Positions 45,942 to 54,755 of a stretch of 64,000 nt of DNA are shown here, one piece after another. A program made the position numbers and the translations under genes. The stretch's first letter is position 1; the number at the start of each line of letters is the position of its first letter. The stretch is from Campylobacter novaezeelandiae (GTDB lineage Bacteria; Campylobacterota; Campylobacteria; Campylobacterales; Campylobacteraceae): the NCBI RefSeq assembly GCF_004323845.1, contig NZ_QPGR01000007.1, positions 1 to 64,000 on the forward strand, read 5' to 3'. The notes beneath the pieces were generated by a model that was given only the letters and a program-made list of their open reading frames with translations, did not search any database and was not told the DNA's origin.

Positions 45942-46940
45942 ATTTAAAGAATCTTTTAAATTAAATAAATTTAAAAGATTCTCTTTTGCTTGCATAATAT
46001 CATCTGTGTTTAACACAAAATCGATATTTTTAGGTTTTTTATAAACTTTATCATAGTATTGCAAAAGCATAGTAATAACTCTTCTTAAGTCACCTCTATT
46101 ATAAGAATTTAATAAATCAAGACGAAAATTTGTACTGATATAAGGTGTAATTTTTTCTACAGCTTTTTTAAATTTTAAAGGCGTTATTTTTGTCTTATAA
46201 AATTTTTCTATTCTTAAAATACGATTCTCTAAAGAACAAAAGCAATAAATTTTAAAAGAGTTTTGCATTGCCTCATATAAATTTAAAGGCAAAACAATAT
46301 CTCCTATCCTTCTACTTTCAAGTTCTATAAAAGCTAAATTTTTAATATTTTTAAAATTTTCAAAAAGTTTAGTTTCAAAAAATTTCTGATTTGGTTGATC
46401 TCCTAAAATCGATCCAAAAGCTGATCCTAAATGATTTGCTAGTTTTTCAAGATTGATACTTTGAGGTAATAATTCTAAAAGTTCTGTTTTCCCACTTCCT
46501 GTGTTACCACAAAGTGCTAAAAGTTTAAAATTCAACTGCTTAGAAAAATAATCATTTAAACACGCTCTATAAGCTTTATAACCACCCTTTAATCTAATTA
46601 CACGATAACCAAGCTCTGATAAAATAATACCAACACTCTTAGAGCGCATTCCTCCTCTAGAACAATAAATTCCAATAAGAGATTTTAATGGAAATTCTTT
46701 ATAAAGCTCTAAAATATGTTTTGCCATATTATTACAAATATAACTTGCGCCTTTAATTTTAGCCAAGGATTGATTTTTTGAATATAAAATACCTATTTCT
46801 TCAAATTCATTATCATTTAATGCATAAAAATTTTTAGCTTGAGAAATATGAGAATATTTAAATTCTCTAGGGCTTCTTGCATCAATCAAACAATCAAAAT
46901 TTTGTTTATCAAACTCTTGAAATTCAAACTCTTGAAACAT
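45930..46940 (-). CDS. mnmH: tRNA 2-selenouridine synthase
   Basis: A 336-residue enzyme replacing sulfur by selenium in the wobble 2-thiouridine of tRNAs. The N-terminal rhodanese domain has DARSPREFKYSHI and the catalytic loop YCSRGGMRSKS. The second half has a P-loop, LCGNTGSGKTELL, as in the family. In Campylobacter this pairs with selenium use in formate dehydrogenase. Its first 17 bases overlap the HIT gene, and its last 12 overlap the phosphate transporter gene on the other strand. Confidence 0.93.
   Translation of the reverse strand: MFQEFEFQEFDKQNFDCLIDARSPREFKYSHISQAKNFYALNDNEFEEIGILYSKNQSLAKIKGASYICNNMAKHILELYKEFPLKSLIGIYCSRGGMRSKSVGIILSELGYRVIRLKGGYKAYRACLNDYFSKQLNFKLLALCGNTGSGKTELLELLPQSINLEKLANHLGSAFGSILGDQPNQKFFETKLFENFKNIKNLAFIELESRRIGDIVLPLNLYEAMQNSFKIYCFCSLENRILRIEKFYKTKITPLKFKKAVEKITPYISTNFRLDLLNSYNRGDLRRVITMLLQYYDKVYKKPKNIDFVLNTDDIMQAKENLLNLFNLKDSLNLKP
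45948..45982 (+). terminator. Long hairpin after the phosphate transporter gene
   Basis: A perfect 15-bp stem (45948-45962 with 45968-45982) and loop AAATA begin seven bases after the stop. The sequence also encodes the C-terminus of the convergent mnmH gene. The downstream T tract is short (CTCTTTT), so terminator strength is moderate. Confidence 0.6.
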
Positions 46941-47415
46941 TATTAAAAGCTATTAGTAATTTTTTATAATTTTCTTTAATATCACTTCCATAAACTCTAG
47001 TTTTTCCTATTGTTGTAATAAAATTAGTATCCCCACTCCAACGTGGCACAAGGTGATAATGACAATGCATTGCGATCCCAGCTCCAGCATCTTTACTTAA
47101 ATTCATACCTATATTAATCCCACTAGCATTTAATTCTTGCTTTAAAATTTTTACCCCAAGTCTTACATAATCACTCATTTCTTGCCAAATTTCATTTTTT
47201 AAATTTTCTATATGCTCTTCATGAATATAAGGAACAACCATAAAATGACCCACAGAATAAGGATAAGCATTCATCACGCCAAAACAATACTTTGCTCTAA
47301 AAATAACCCCTAATTCTTCATCACTTTTTACTTTATTCGCACAATTACAAAAAACACAAGTTTGCTCTTTGTGATTAAAATATTCCTCGCGCCAAGGTGC
47401 ATATAAATACTGCAT
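46924..47415 (-). CDS. HIT-family hydrolase
   Basis: A 163-residue nucleotide hydrolase or transferase of the histidine-triad superfamily. The triad reads HCHYHLVPRW at about residue 115, and the preceding helix has NIGMNLSKDAGAGIA. Four N-terminal cysteine/histidine residues (CVFCNC...) may bind zinc, as in Fhit/GalT-like HIT proteins. It overlaps the TrpC-like gene by one base and mnmH by 17. Confidence 0.9.
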   Translation of the reverse strand: MQYLYAPWREEYFNHKEQTCVFCNCANKVKSDEELGVIFRAKYCFGVMNAYPYSVGHFMVVPYIHEEHIENLKNEIWQEMSDYVRLGVKILKQELNASGINIGMNLSKDAGAGIAMHCHYHLVPRWSGDTNFITTIGKTRVYGSDIKENYKKLLIAFNNVSRV

Positions 47416-48101
47416 TATTTATCCTTACAAAAAACATCAATTCCTAAATTTTGATATTTTTTAATTTCATTTTTTTCTATATTATTACAGGCTAAAATAA
47501 TTTTAGAGTTAGGGATTAAAGAAATCATTTTTTTATAAGATATTTCATCAAAAGTTTGTAAAAAATAAATTCCTAAAATATCTGCTCCAGCAAAAATAGC
47601 TTTGCTTAAATCTTCTTTATCGCTAATTAAAACCAAAGCTTCAAGCCCTAAATATCTTGTAAATTCAAGCAAGCTTTTAAGTTCTTTTAAATTTAAAAAT
47701 TTAGCATAAAGTAAAATAAAATCTGCTCCATAAACCAAAGATTCAAGAATTTGATATTGATCAAAAATAAATTGTTTATTGAGCAAAGGTAGCTTAATAT
47801 AACGTCTTATTAAACTTAAATTTTGAATATCTTGAGGTTGCAACTCAATACACAATGCACAATTAGTCTCATCTTTTTCTAAATTTAAAGCTTGATTTAA
47901 AAGTTTTTCTTCTTTTTCTTCTTTTATAATGGATATAAATTTTATTTCACCATTTATTCTTTGAAGATTCTTTTTTACTTCTTTTGGAAAAAAAGGATTT
48001 GAAGATAAAGATCTTCCTAACATATCATAGGAAAAAATTTTCTTTCTTTTTTCAAGCTCTATTTTGCTTTGTTTTATTTGCTCATTTGTTATTTTAAACA
48101 T
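47415..48101 (-). CDS. Degenerate indole-3-glycerol-phosphate synthase-like protein
   Basis: A 228-residue TIM-barrel protein resembling TrpC, best seen in LLNKQFIFDQYQILESLVYGADFILLYAKFL and LGLEALVLISDKEDLSKAIFAGADILGI. Several catalytic positions are changed: the SPSKG loop is replaced by ISIIKEEK, LRKDF reads LNKQF, and the NNRDL element reads YFLQTF. It is about 30 residues shorter than usual TrpC and lies far from other trp genes. It may have lost IGPS activity or gained another role. It overlaps the lipoprotein gene by 13 bases. Confidence 0.7.
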   Translation of the reverse strand: MFKITNEQIKQSKIELEKRKKIFSYDMLGRSLSSNPFFPKEVKKNLQRINGEIKFISIIKEEKEEKLLNQALNLEKDETNCALCIELQPQDIQNLSLIRRYIKLPLLNKQFIFDQYQILESLVYGADFILLYAKFLNLKELKSLLEFTRYLGLEALVLISDKEDLSKAIFAGADILGIYFLQTFDEISYKKMISLIPNSKIILACNNIEKNEIKKYQNLGIDVFCKDK

Positions 48102-49360
48102 TCTTTAATCGCTTTAAGATGTTCTTTGCTTTCTTTTGAATTTGAAAATTCTTTATCGGAAAAGGTTTGTTCTAAAAGTTCCCATGCCTTTTTACAATCT
48201 TTTAATTTATAATAACCCCAAGCAAGCGAATCAATATAATATAAATTGTTTGGCTCTTTTTCTAAAGCAAGTTCAACCAAATGCATTCCTTTTTTAATAT
48301 CTAAATCATAATCAATTAATAAATATCCATAATAATTTAAATATAAAGCATTGCTATTACCATCTACTCCTTTTTCAAATTTTTTTGCCACAGATAAAAT
48401 TAAACTCGGAGTTATTTTTTTATCCAAATTTGCCTGTTCAAATTCAAAAATAGCAGCACGCATAAGATATTCTTTATTTCCACTTTGTTCATATATTTTC
48501 AAGCTTAAATTTTTAGCTTCATTAAATTTTTTAAGATCTTGATATAAAAAAATTTTAATATTATCATCTAAATCATACTCTATAGCTAAATCTAAAGCTT
48601 TTTGTTTTTTTTGTTCTTTATTTAAAACATCAATCAAAGAATAAATAAAGCTTTTATTATTGCTTAATCTATAAAGATCTATATAAACGCTTTCAAGTAA
48701 ATCAAATTGTTTTTCATCATTATAAATTTTAGCCAATATAACACAAGATCTTAGTGTGCAACCATTTTTTTGGCGCCATTTTTCAAGCAATTTTTTAATA
48801 CTTTTAGTATCATTTAAAATCGCATAAGAACTAATAATTTTAAATAAAAAATCCTCTGTTGGATTTTGCTCATAGGCTAATTTATAATATTTTAAAGCAT
48901 TAATAAAATCTTTTTTTTGCATAAATAAATCGCCATAAAGTTCTAAATTTCTAGGATCATTAGAATTTTTAGCTAAAAGTTCTTTGATTAGTTTTTGTGC
49001 CCTATTAAGCTCTAAGCTTTTTAACGCATAAAAAGCACTGAGTCTTTTAAGATTATCATTTTCATCTACATAAGCACTAGCTATATTATCAATCTCTTTA
49101 ATATCATCTAAATTATTGGCTAATGTTAAAAAATATGCATTTTGCAAAAAAACAACATCTTTATATTCTCTAAAAAGTTCCAAAAAAATATCTCTGGATT
49201 TTTTATAATTGTTAAAATATTCATAATTTAAAGCACTAAGAATTTGTGCATCAAGTTTATTGCTTTGTTGCTCTTTGTGGTCTTTAAAAATTACTTGATT
49301 TTTATTTGCACAAGCTGTTAAAAAAATAGTTATTAAGATAAATAATAAATTCCTATACAT
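48089..49360 (-). CDS. TPR-repeat lipoprotein
   Basis: A 423-residue protein with a lipoprotein signal (LLFILITIFLTACANK, lipidated Cys at about residue 17). The rest is helical, with TPR-like units: DPRNLELYGDLFMQKKDFINALKYYKLAYEQNPTE and, near the end, ALYLNYYGYLLIDYDLDIKKGMHLVELALEKEPNNLYYIDSLAWGYYKLKDCKKAWELLE. It is probably an outer- or inner-membrane-anchored scaffold; the partner is unknown. The start overlaps the cysteine-rich gene by 28 bases. Confidence 0.85.
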   Translation of the reverse strand: MYRNLLFILITIFLTACANKNQVIFKDHKEQQSNKLDAQILSALNYEYFNNYKKSRDIFLELFREYKDVVFLQNAYFLTLANNLDDIKEIDNIASAYVDENDNLKRLSAFYALKSLELNRAQKLIKELLAKNSNDPRNLELYGDLFMQKKDFINALKYYKLAYEQNPTEDFLFKIISSYAILNDTKSIKKLLEKWRQKNGCTLRSCVILAKIYNDEKQFDLLESVYIDLYRLSNNKSFIYSLIDVLNKEQKKQKALDLAIEYDLDDNIKIFLYQDLKKFNEAKNLSLKIYEQSGNKEYLMRAAIFEFEQANLDKKITPSLILSVAKKFEKGVDGNSNALYLNYYGYLLIDYDLDIKKGMHLVELALEKEPNNLYYIDSLAWGYYKLKDCKKAWELLEQTFSDKEFSNSKESKEHLKAIKECLK

Positions 49361-49707
49361 TCTTTTTGTAATTCCTCTTTATGATATTTAAAATATTTCC
49401 AAAATGGAAATGTCTTGCATTGTTTAGGTCTTAATTCATAAATACTACAATTTCTTTTTATTTGATCAAAAAAAACACAAGCATATCCTTGTTCAAATTC
49501 AACCTCTTTTAAGCTATACCTTAAGCCAACTTTTTTTATAAACTGTTCCATAAATTGCTTCTTATCTAGTTTTAAATAATCACTAAGAAGATTTATTTCT
49601 TCATTGTTTATAAAAATATTACCGCTTTCTCCAGTGCAACATTTTCCCCCGCATTTAGCACAAGCATTCTCATCAAAAGCATAAGGAAAATCCTTTTCAT
49701 ATATCAT
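49333..49707 (-). CDS. YkgJ-type cysteine-cluster protein
   Basis: A 124-residue cytoplasmic protein with the pattern CAKCGGKCCTGESG at about residue 15, then CVFFDQIKRNCSIYELRPKQCKTFPFW. This is the CxxCxxxCC...C...C...RPxxC signature of the YkgJ/YcgN group, predicted to bind an Fe-S cluster or zinc. Function is unknown. It overlaps the methyltransferase by 11 bases and the lipoprotein by 28. Confidence 0.85.
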   Translation of the reverse strand: MIYEKDFPYAFDENACAKCGGKCCTGESGNIFINNEEINLLSDYLKLDKKQFMEQFIKKVGLRYSLKEVEFEQGYACVFFDQIKRNCSIYELRPKQCKTFPFWKYFKYHKEELQKECIGIYYLS

Positions 49708-50401
49708 AACTTTTTATCCCAAATCTTAAGCAAATTTCATTCATTTTATCACTCAAATGATTATTTTCATACATTAAAAAAGGAGCTACAATTTCACAAG
49801 AACTTTTTACTCCTTTTCTTGCTTTAATCAAAACTAATCTTGATTTTGATTTTATATCTTTATAAACAAAACAAATTTTAATAATTTTTATATTATTTTT
49901 CTCTAATAAAGCACAAATTTCGCTTAAAGCCATACTCTCATAGCAAAAATACAAAATTCCTCGAGGTTTTAATAAACGATAAGATTTTTCTATGAAAATT
50001 TCTAAAGGTAAAAATTCTCTAAATTTACTTATATTTTTATGAGAATCATTGCCAAGTTGTGCCCCCTGTCTATAAAAAGGAGGATTACTTACAATAAAGT
50101 CAAATTTTTTCAAAGGATTAAAATTTTTAAAATCCTCACAAAATACTTTAGCCTCTAAAGAATTGTATTCTAAATTTTTTTTAATAAGTTTTATATTTTC
50201 CTCTTGAATATCCAACAAATTTAAATCTAAACTAGAAATATTTTTTTTTAATAATATCCCTATAATTCCACAACCACTCCCAACATCTAAAACTTCAGAT
50301 TTTATACCCTCTTTTAATATAAAATCTGCAAGCAATAAAGAATCGCTATTGTAACGATAACCTTGTTTATATTGAAAAAAATGTAAAAGCTCCAAATCCA
50401 T
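49697..50401 (-). CDS. SAM-dependent methyltransferase (TrmN6/HemK-like)
   Basis: A 234-residue class I methyltransferase. Motif I is VLDVGSGCGIIGILLKK, and the catalytic NPPF of N6-adenine or glutamine methyltransferases appears in FIVSNPPFYRQG. The N-terminus (FFQYKQGYRYNSDSLLLADF) matches TrmN6, which methylates adenine 37 of tRNA-Val. Substrate assignment rests on that resemblance. AAGGAT precedes the ATG. Confidence 0.85.
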   Translation of the reverse strand: MDLELLHFFQYKQGYRYNSDSLLLADFILKEGIKSEVLDVGSGCGIIGILLKKNISSLDLNLLDIQEENIKLIKKNLEYNSLEAKVFCEDFKNFNPLKKFDFIVSNPPFYRQGAQLGNDSHKNISKFREFLPLEIFIEKSYRLLKPRGILYFCYESMALSEICALLEKNNIKIIKICFVYKDIKSKSRLVLIKARKGVKSSCEIVAPFLMYENNHLSDKMNEICLRFGIKSYDI

Positions 50402-50405
50402 ATCC

Positions 50406-50537
50406 TTAATGAGTTGGAATTTTAACTATCTTTTTTTTATTTATTTGTTGCTCTTTAGAAATATTTTGATCGAAATTTATAAAATCTTTTGCAAAAAGCA
50501 AAGAAGAAAAAATAATCAAAAAAATAATCTTATGCAT
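50406..50537 (-). CDS. Small exported protein
   Basis: A 43-residue open frame: MHKIIFLIIFSSLLFAKDFINF followed by a polar Gln/Lys-rich tail ending IVKIPTH. The first 16 residues are a good signal peptide with cleavage after FA. AAGGA lies seven bases before ATG, and the stop is four bases before the methyltransferase start, so it leads that operon. I do not recognise the short mature peptide. Confidence 0.7.
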   Translation of the reverse strand: MHKIIFLIIFSSLLFAKDFINFDQNISKEQQINKKKIVKIPTH

Positions 50538-50547
50538 AAATTTTCCT

Positions 50548-51315
50548 TTATTTTATAAAATAATCCCAAGATACTTTTATAATTGTTAAGGCAACAACAA
50601 TTAAAAATAAAATTTTTATAAAATGACCCTTAGTCTTTAAAACAAGTTTTGAACCTAAAAATGCACCTATAATTTGCCCAAAACCCATTAAAAGACCTAT
50701 ATCCCATAAAATTTTATACTGCCAAATAAAAATAAAAAGGGCGACAATATTGCTAGAAAAATTTAAAATTTTAGTATTAATACTAGCTTGTTTCATACTA
50801 AAACCCAATAAAAAAACACAAACGAAAATCCAAAAAGATCCAGTTCCTGGCCCTAAAAAACCATCGTAAAAACCCAAAGTTAACCCACAAATAATATGAA
50901 AAATTTTAATATTTTTAATCTTTGCTTTGCTTTCTTCTTTTCCAAAATTAGGTTTAAATGCAATATATAAAAAGGTAAAAGTTAAACATATTAATATTAT
51001 AATTTTTAAAGAATCATCTTCAACAAATAAAACACCATAGCTTCCAATAGCCGCTCCAATAGCTGTAAAAAAAACTCCCCAAATTAAATGAGGCAAAGTT
51101 GTTGATTTATAGTAAGTAAAAGCAGCGGTCAAAGATCCAAAAACACTTTGAAGTTTATTAGTTGCTATAGCCAAATGCGGTGAAACCCCACAGGCTAAAA
51201 GAGCGGGTATAGTTATAAGACCACCTCCTCCTACAATAGAATCAATAAATCCTGCAAAAATAGCAACAAACAAAAGCACAAAATAATAAATTACATCAAA
51301 GTTCTCAAGTCCCAT
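50548..51315 (-). CDS. TauE/SafE-family membrane permease
   Basis: A 255-residue membrane protein with about seven or eight helices. The two internal repeats each have a typical signature: FIDSIVGGGGLITIPALLACGVSPHLAIATNKLQ and YDGFLGPGTGSFWIFVCVFLLGFSMKQASINTK. The family exports or imports sulfonates, sulfite or other small anions; the substrate is not evident. It begins inside the last 11 bases of the next gene upstream. Confidence 0.88.
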   Translation of the reverse strand: MGLENFDVIYYFVLLFVAIFAGFIDSIVGGGGLITIPALLACGVSPHLAIATNKLQSVFGSLTAAFTYYKSTTLPHLIWGVFFTAIGAAIGSYGVLFVEDDSLKIIILICLTFTFLYIAFKPNFGKEESKAKIKNIKIFHIICGLTLGFYDGFLGPGTGSFWIFVCVFLLGFSMKQASINTKILNFSSNIVALFIFIWQYKILWDIGLLMGFGQIIGAFLGSKLVLKTKGHFIKILFLIVVALTIIKVSWDYFIK

Positions 51316-52069
51316 GTTTTAAAATCTCCTTACTCTGCCCCAATCTATAAAGAGCAAAATCATATTTTACAGGATCATAAAAATCAAATTCTTTGAGTTT
51401 ATTTGTTAATTCTAACACGCTTTTAAAGTCATACACTTTGCGCTTAACAAGTCCTAAAGCTATAGAGGTTTTAAAAGTATGTATATCTAAAGGCATTAAT
51501 AGGTCTTTAGTATGAATTTTATCAAAAAGTCCCATATCAAGATTATCTTTTCTTACCATCCATCTTAAAAACATATTATAACGTTTTAATGGGGATTTTG
51601 GAATATTTTCAAAAATTTTAGAAAAGAAAAAATTATATCCATAGCTTTCATAATTGTTTAATGTTTTTATTTTTTGCATAAAAATTAAAATAGCGTCTAA
51701 AATATTCCCTTCTTTTTGATAAGCACTAGTAAATAATTCTTTAAGGGAAATTTCTTGTTTTAATCTTCTAAAAGTAATAAAAATCTGAGTAATATCTTGT
51801 TCATTTTGAAAACGATATTTTAATTTTTTACATTTTTTATTAATTTGTTCCTCGCTTGAATTAATTAAATTAAAATCAAGCTTTTTTAAAAAATTAAGTA
51901 TATTTTTTGCATTTCCATAAGCAAAAAGAGCACAGATTAATGATATAAATTCATCATTATGTATTTTAGCAATTTGAAGAGGATCGGGAGCATTAAACAA
52001 AGACTCAAGATTATTTTTTTCTTTCGCTAAATTATCTAATTTTATTTTAAGATTATTTAAATTTTGCAT
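51305..52069 (-). CDS. Conserved hypothetical protein (TIGR02757-like)
   Basis: A 254-residue soluble helical protein. It contains ICALFAYGNAKNILNFLKKLDF, FLRWMVRKDNLDMGLFDKIHTKDLLMPLDIHTFKTSIALGL and EFDFYDPVKYDFALYRLGQ, the conserved blocks of the TIGR02757 family of uncharacterised proteins with a helix-hairpin-helix-like fold. Function is unknown. It sits between flgK and the TauE-like gene. Confidence 0.8.
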   Translation of the reverse strand: MQNLNNLKIKLDNLAKEKNNLESLFNAPDPLQIAKIHNDEFISLICALFAYGNAKNILNFLKKLDFNLINSSEEQINKKCKKLKYRFQNEQDITQIFITFRRLKQEISLKELFTSAYQKEGNILDAILIFMQKIKTLNNYESYGYNFFFSKIFENIPKSPLKRYNMFLRWMVRKDNLDMGLFDKIHTKDLLMPLDIHTFKTSIALGLVKRKVYDFKSVLELTNKLKEFDFYDPVKYDFALYRLGQSKEILKHGT

Positions 52070-52172
52070 TAAAACCTTCTATTTACTTTAACTTAATACA
52101 AAATCAATACATATAAGAAATTTCAAAAACTAAGAAGAAATTTGACAAAAAGTCAAATTTCAAAACTATTTT

Positions 52173-53999
52173 CTAAGATTTAAGTCCTAATAAAGTATCA
52201 AGCATTTGATCAACAGTGCTAACAATTTTTGCTGCGGCTCCATAACTTGATTGATATTGTATCAAAGCTGCTAATTCTTCATTGGTATTTACACCACTTT
52301 TGGACTGATATTCTGTATAAACAGAGTTGTATAAAGTGGTATTACTTGCAAGAATAACTTCATTGTTTTCTCCATCGCTTGCAATCTTTCCTGTAAATTT
52401 TCTATAATATTCTTCCAAAGTAAGCTTATCAATAGTGCCATCATCATTATAGAAATTTACTTTATCGTATTGAAGTTGGATAATCTTATTTGCCATATCA
52501 TTACCACTATCTACGCCACTTAAACTTGCTCTTAAGGTGCTAGGATCACTTAGTATACTATCTTTAACAGAAATATTCCCTGCATTATTTCCACTAAAAA
52601 ATCCTCCTATGCTAAAAGCCCCTGCAAAATTGGTTCCTTTATCTTCAATAGCAACTTTAAAACCACTTTTTGCATTGATTTGAAATAAACCACTATTACT
52701 TTTTGGATCATAGCTAAAACTTGCATTGATAAAATCATCTACATCATTTTGGCTGTTATGATCGCCATTATCATCGGAGTTAAAATTAATCTGCCTTACC
52801 AAATCCTCCATAGTAGTATTAACATCTATAGTAATAGTTTTTGTAGCTTGTTTATCTCCCTTTTCATCGTAAATAACAATATCAAAACTTCCAGGTTGTA
52901 TAGTTCTATCATAATTCATTAAAGGTATATTAGACTGCAGACCATTAATATAATCAGAAGTCATTGAATTTTTTGCAGAACTTGCATATAAATTATTTGT
53001 TTCATTAATTAAAGTTTTTGCAAAAGTATCCAAAGAATCCATATAACCCTGAAGGATTCCATTTTCATACTTTCCTTCTAATTTATTATAATCTCTACCG
53101 CGAAGATCAAGTTGTGCTCCAAGCTGCCCTCCTTTAATTTTTCCAGTTAAATCACGAATTTTTTCATCTGCTGTTTCATAATAAATGCTATAAGATTTAT
53201 TTTTATCATCATAATCAAGCTTTAAAGGATGAAAATTGATTCCATCGACTATAGTAAAACCTTCTATACTAAGATTATATTGATGACCGGGATCTGTAAT
53301 AGTTTGATCAAAACGGCTATTTTGATCAATTGGGTTTTTAGAAGCAACACTATCTACTAATTTTGAAAGAGTCAATTCTAACTCATCTCTTCTATCTCTT
53401 AATTCATTAGCATGTTCTGTAGTTAAAGCTTCTTGTCCATAAATTTGCTTATTAATTGTTGCAATTTCTTCACCAATACGATTAATCTCATCAACTGTTG
53501 ATTTGATATCATCATTAACTTTTTGTTGCATTTTTCCTAAAGTAGAAAAAGTATTATTTAAGCTTTCTGTTAGGGTTTGAGTAGCTTTAACAAGAGCTAC
53601 TTTTGTCGCATTTTCATTAGGATTTGAAGCAAAATCATTCCAAGCTTTATTATAATTTTCTAAATCTTTTAAAATTCCAGTTGATTGAAGATCTGGAAAT
53701 CTTTGAGACACTTCTTTTAATGTGTCTCCTAAATATTTTGTATATTCAAGTTGCGTTGAAGCATTTTTTAACTTATAATAAGAATACTCATCATGCAAAC
53801 GAATGATGCTATCAACACTCGTTCCAGTGCCAACTTGCACTCCTCCTGTTGTATAAAATCCATTTGTTGTTTGAACAACTCTTTGACGAGTATAAAAAGT
53901 GCTATTAGCATTTGAAATATTATTACTTGTTGTAGCAATTTGAACTTCACTTGCTTTTAGTCCTGTTACTCCTGTATGTAATGTAGAAAAAATACCCAT
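52173..53999 (-). CDS. flgK: Flagellar hook-associated protein FlgK (HAP1)
   Basis: A 608-residue hook-filament junction protein. The N-terminal helix FSTLHTGVTGLKASEVQIATTSNNISNANSTFYTRQRVV and the C-terminal ELAALIQYQSSYGAAAKIVSTVDQMLDTLLGLKS are the paired D0/D1 helices of the family. The long variable middle is surface-exposed. It follows its presumed export chaperone gene flgN by ten bases. Confidence 0.96.
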   Translation of the reverse strand: MGIFSTLHTGVTGLKASEVQIATTSNNISNANSTFYTRQRVVQTTNGFYTTGGVQVGTGTSVDSIIRLHDEYSYYKLKNASTQLEYTKYLGDTLKEVSQRFPDLQSTGILKDLENYNKAWNDFASNPNENATKVALVKATQTLTESLNNTFSTLGKMQQKVNDDIKSTVDEINRIGEEIATINKQIYGQEALTTEHANELRDRRDELELTLSKLVDSVASKNPIDQNSRFDQTITDPGHQYNLSIEGFTIVDGINFHPLKLDYDDKNKSYSIYYETADEKIRDLTGKIKGGQLGAQLDLRGRDYNKLEGKYENGILQGYMDSLDTFAKTLINETNNLYASSAKNSMTSDYINGLQSNIPLMNYDRTIQPGSFDIVIYDEKGDKQATKTITIDVNTTMEDLVRQINFNSDDNGDHNSQNDVDDFINASFSYDPKSNSGLFQINAKSGFKVAIEDKGTNFAGAFSIGGFFSGNNAGNISVKDSILSDPSTLRASLSGVDSGNDMANKIIQLQYDKVNFYNDDGTIDKLTLEEYYRKFTGKIASDGENNEVILASNTTLYNSVYTEYQSKSGVNTNEELAALIQYQSSYGAAAKIVSTVDQMLDTLLGLKS

Positions 54000-54009
54000 T
54001 TATAACCCT

Positions 54010-54444
54010 TTAAACATTTATTTTAAAAAATGATTCTGGTGTAGTCTTTTTATCTCCATAAGCATTATTTGTTCCATTATTTGTATCAAACATTTTATTA
54101 AGTAAGCCATCTAAAAAATCTTTAACAATTAAAACAAATTTTGCATATTCTTTATTTTTTGCATAAAGGGTTTGAAGATTATTTTTAAGTTGATCAAGCT
54201 TTTGCTTATCTTCATCATCAAGCACTTGAGATAATCCTGCTGTAGAGCTATTATTAAGAGTAATTAAAGCTTGATCTAGTTCTTTTTTAGCTTGATTAAA
54301 TTTAGATATTAATTTATTTTTTTCTTCTACACTTGAAGAAACACTTTCATGTTTGGCAACTTTAATATTTTCTATGTCTTCAGTAGTAAGCGAAATTAAA
54401 TCCTCTAAAATCGCATTGACTTCATCTAAATGTTTTTTTATCAT
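54010..54444 (-). CDS. flgN: FlgN-like flagellar export chaperone
   Basis: A 144-residue helical protein with long coiled-coil segments (LDEVNAILEDLISLTTEDIENIKVAKHESVSSSVEEKNKLISKFNQAKKELDQAL). FlgN chaperones bind FlgK and FlgL before export, and its place directly before flgK agrees. Sequence similarity to enteric FlgN is weak, so the call leans on gene order. Its ribosome binding site lies inside a 13-bp hairpin (54447-54477). Confidence 0.8.
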   Translation of the reverse strand: MIKKHLDEVNAILEDLISLTTEDIENIKVAKHESVSSSVEEKNKLISKFNQAKKELDQALITLNNSSTAGLSQVLDDEDKQKLDQLKNNLQTLYAKNKEYAKFVLIVKDFLDGLLNKMFDTNNGTNNAYGDKKTTPESFFKINV

Positions 54445-54446
54445 TA

Positions 54447-54477
54447 TTTCTCCTTTTTTTACTCAAAAAAGGAGAAA
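54447..54477 (-). promoter_or_regulatory. Hairpin covering the flgN ribosome binding site
   Basis: TTTCTCCTTTTTT (54447-54459) pairs perfectly with AAAAAAGGAGAAA (54465-54477) around a 5-base loop. On the minus-strand transcript it spans the flgM-flgN gap, and the second arm contains AAGGAG, the Shine-Dalgarno of flgN, two bases from ending at the ATG context. No T-run follows, so translational control is more likely than termination. Confidence 0.6.
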
Positions 54478-54482
54478 AGAAA

Positions 54483-54683
54483 TTAGATTAAAGAATCTGC
54501 AATTGCACTTGCCGTAGCTTTCAAATCTATCTTATACTCTCCATTTTTAATCTGCTCAGCAATTTTTGCAACTTTCTCATTTTCCGTTTTTTGAGTGTTA
54601 TCTAGTTTTATTTTTTTATCTGATTTATTTGTATCTACAGCAGCAATGCTACTAAGATAACCTTGTTTTACTGGATTTATCAT
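54483..54683 (-). CDS. flgM: Anti-sigma-28 factor FlgM
   Basis: A 66-residue short FlgM. It has a disordered polar N-terminus (INPVKQGYLSSIAAVDTNKSDKK) and the C-terminal sigma-binding helices NEKVAKIAEQIKNGEYKIDLKATASAIADSLI. It binds FliA until hook completion. Campylobacter FlgM is about this length. It is preceded by a sigma-28 promoter, giving feedback on FliA-dependent genes. Confidence 0.93.
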   Translation of the reverse strand: MINPVKQGYLSSIAAVDTNKSDKKIKLDNTQKTENEKVAKIAEQIKNGEYKIDLKATASAIADSLI

Positions 54684-54728
54684 TTTTGCCTTCCTTATTA
54701 AAATGGATTTTACAATTTCCTATAAGGC

Positions 54729-54755
54729 ATATCGGATAAATCTAAAAAAAATTAA
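54729..54755 (-). promoter_or_regulatory. Sigma-28 (FliA) promoter of flgM
   Basis: The minus strand has CGATAT (revcomp of 54729-54734) preceded by ATTTATC and a T-rich spacer. It matches the flaG promoter at 26 of 27 positions. It lies 46 bases before the flgM start and overlaps the last codon and stop of flgJ. Confidence 0.8.
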
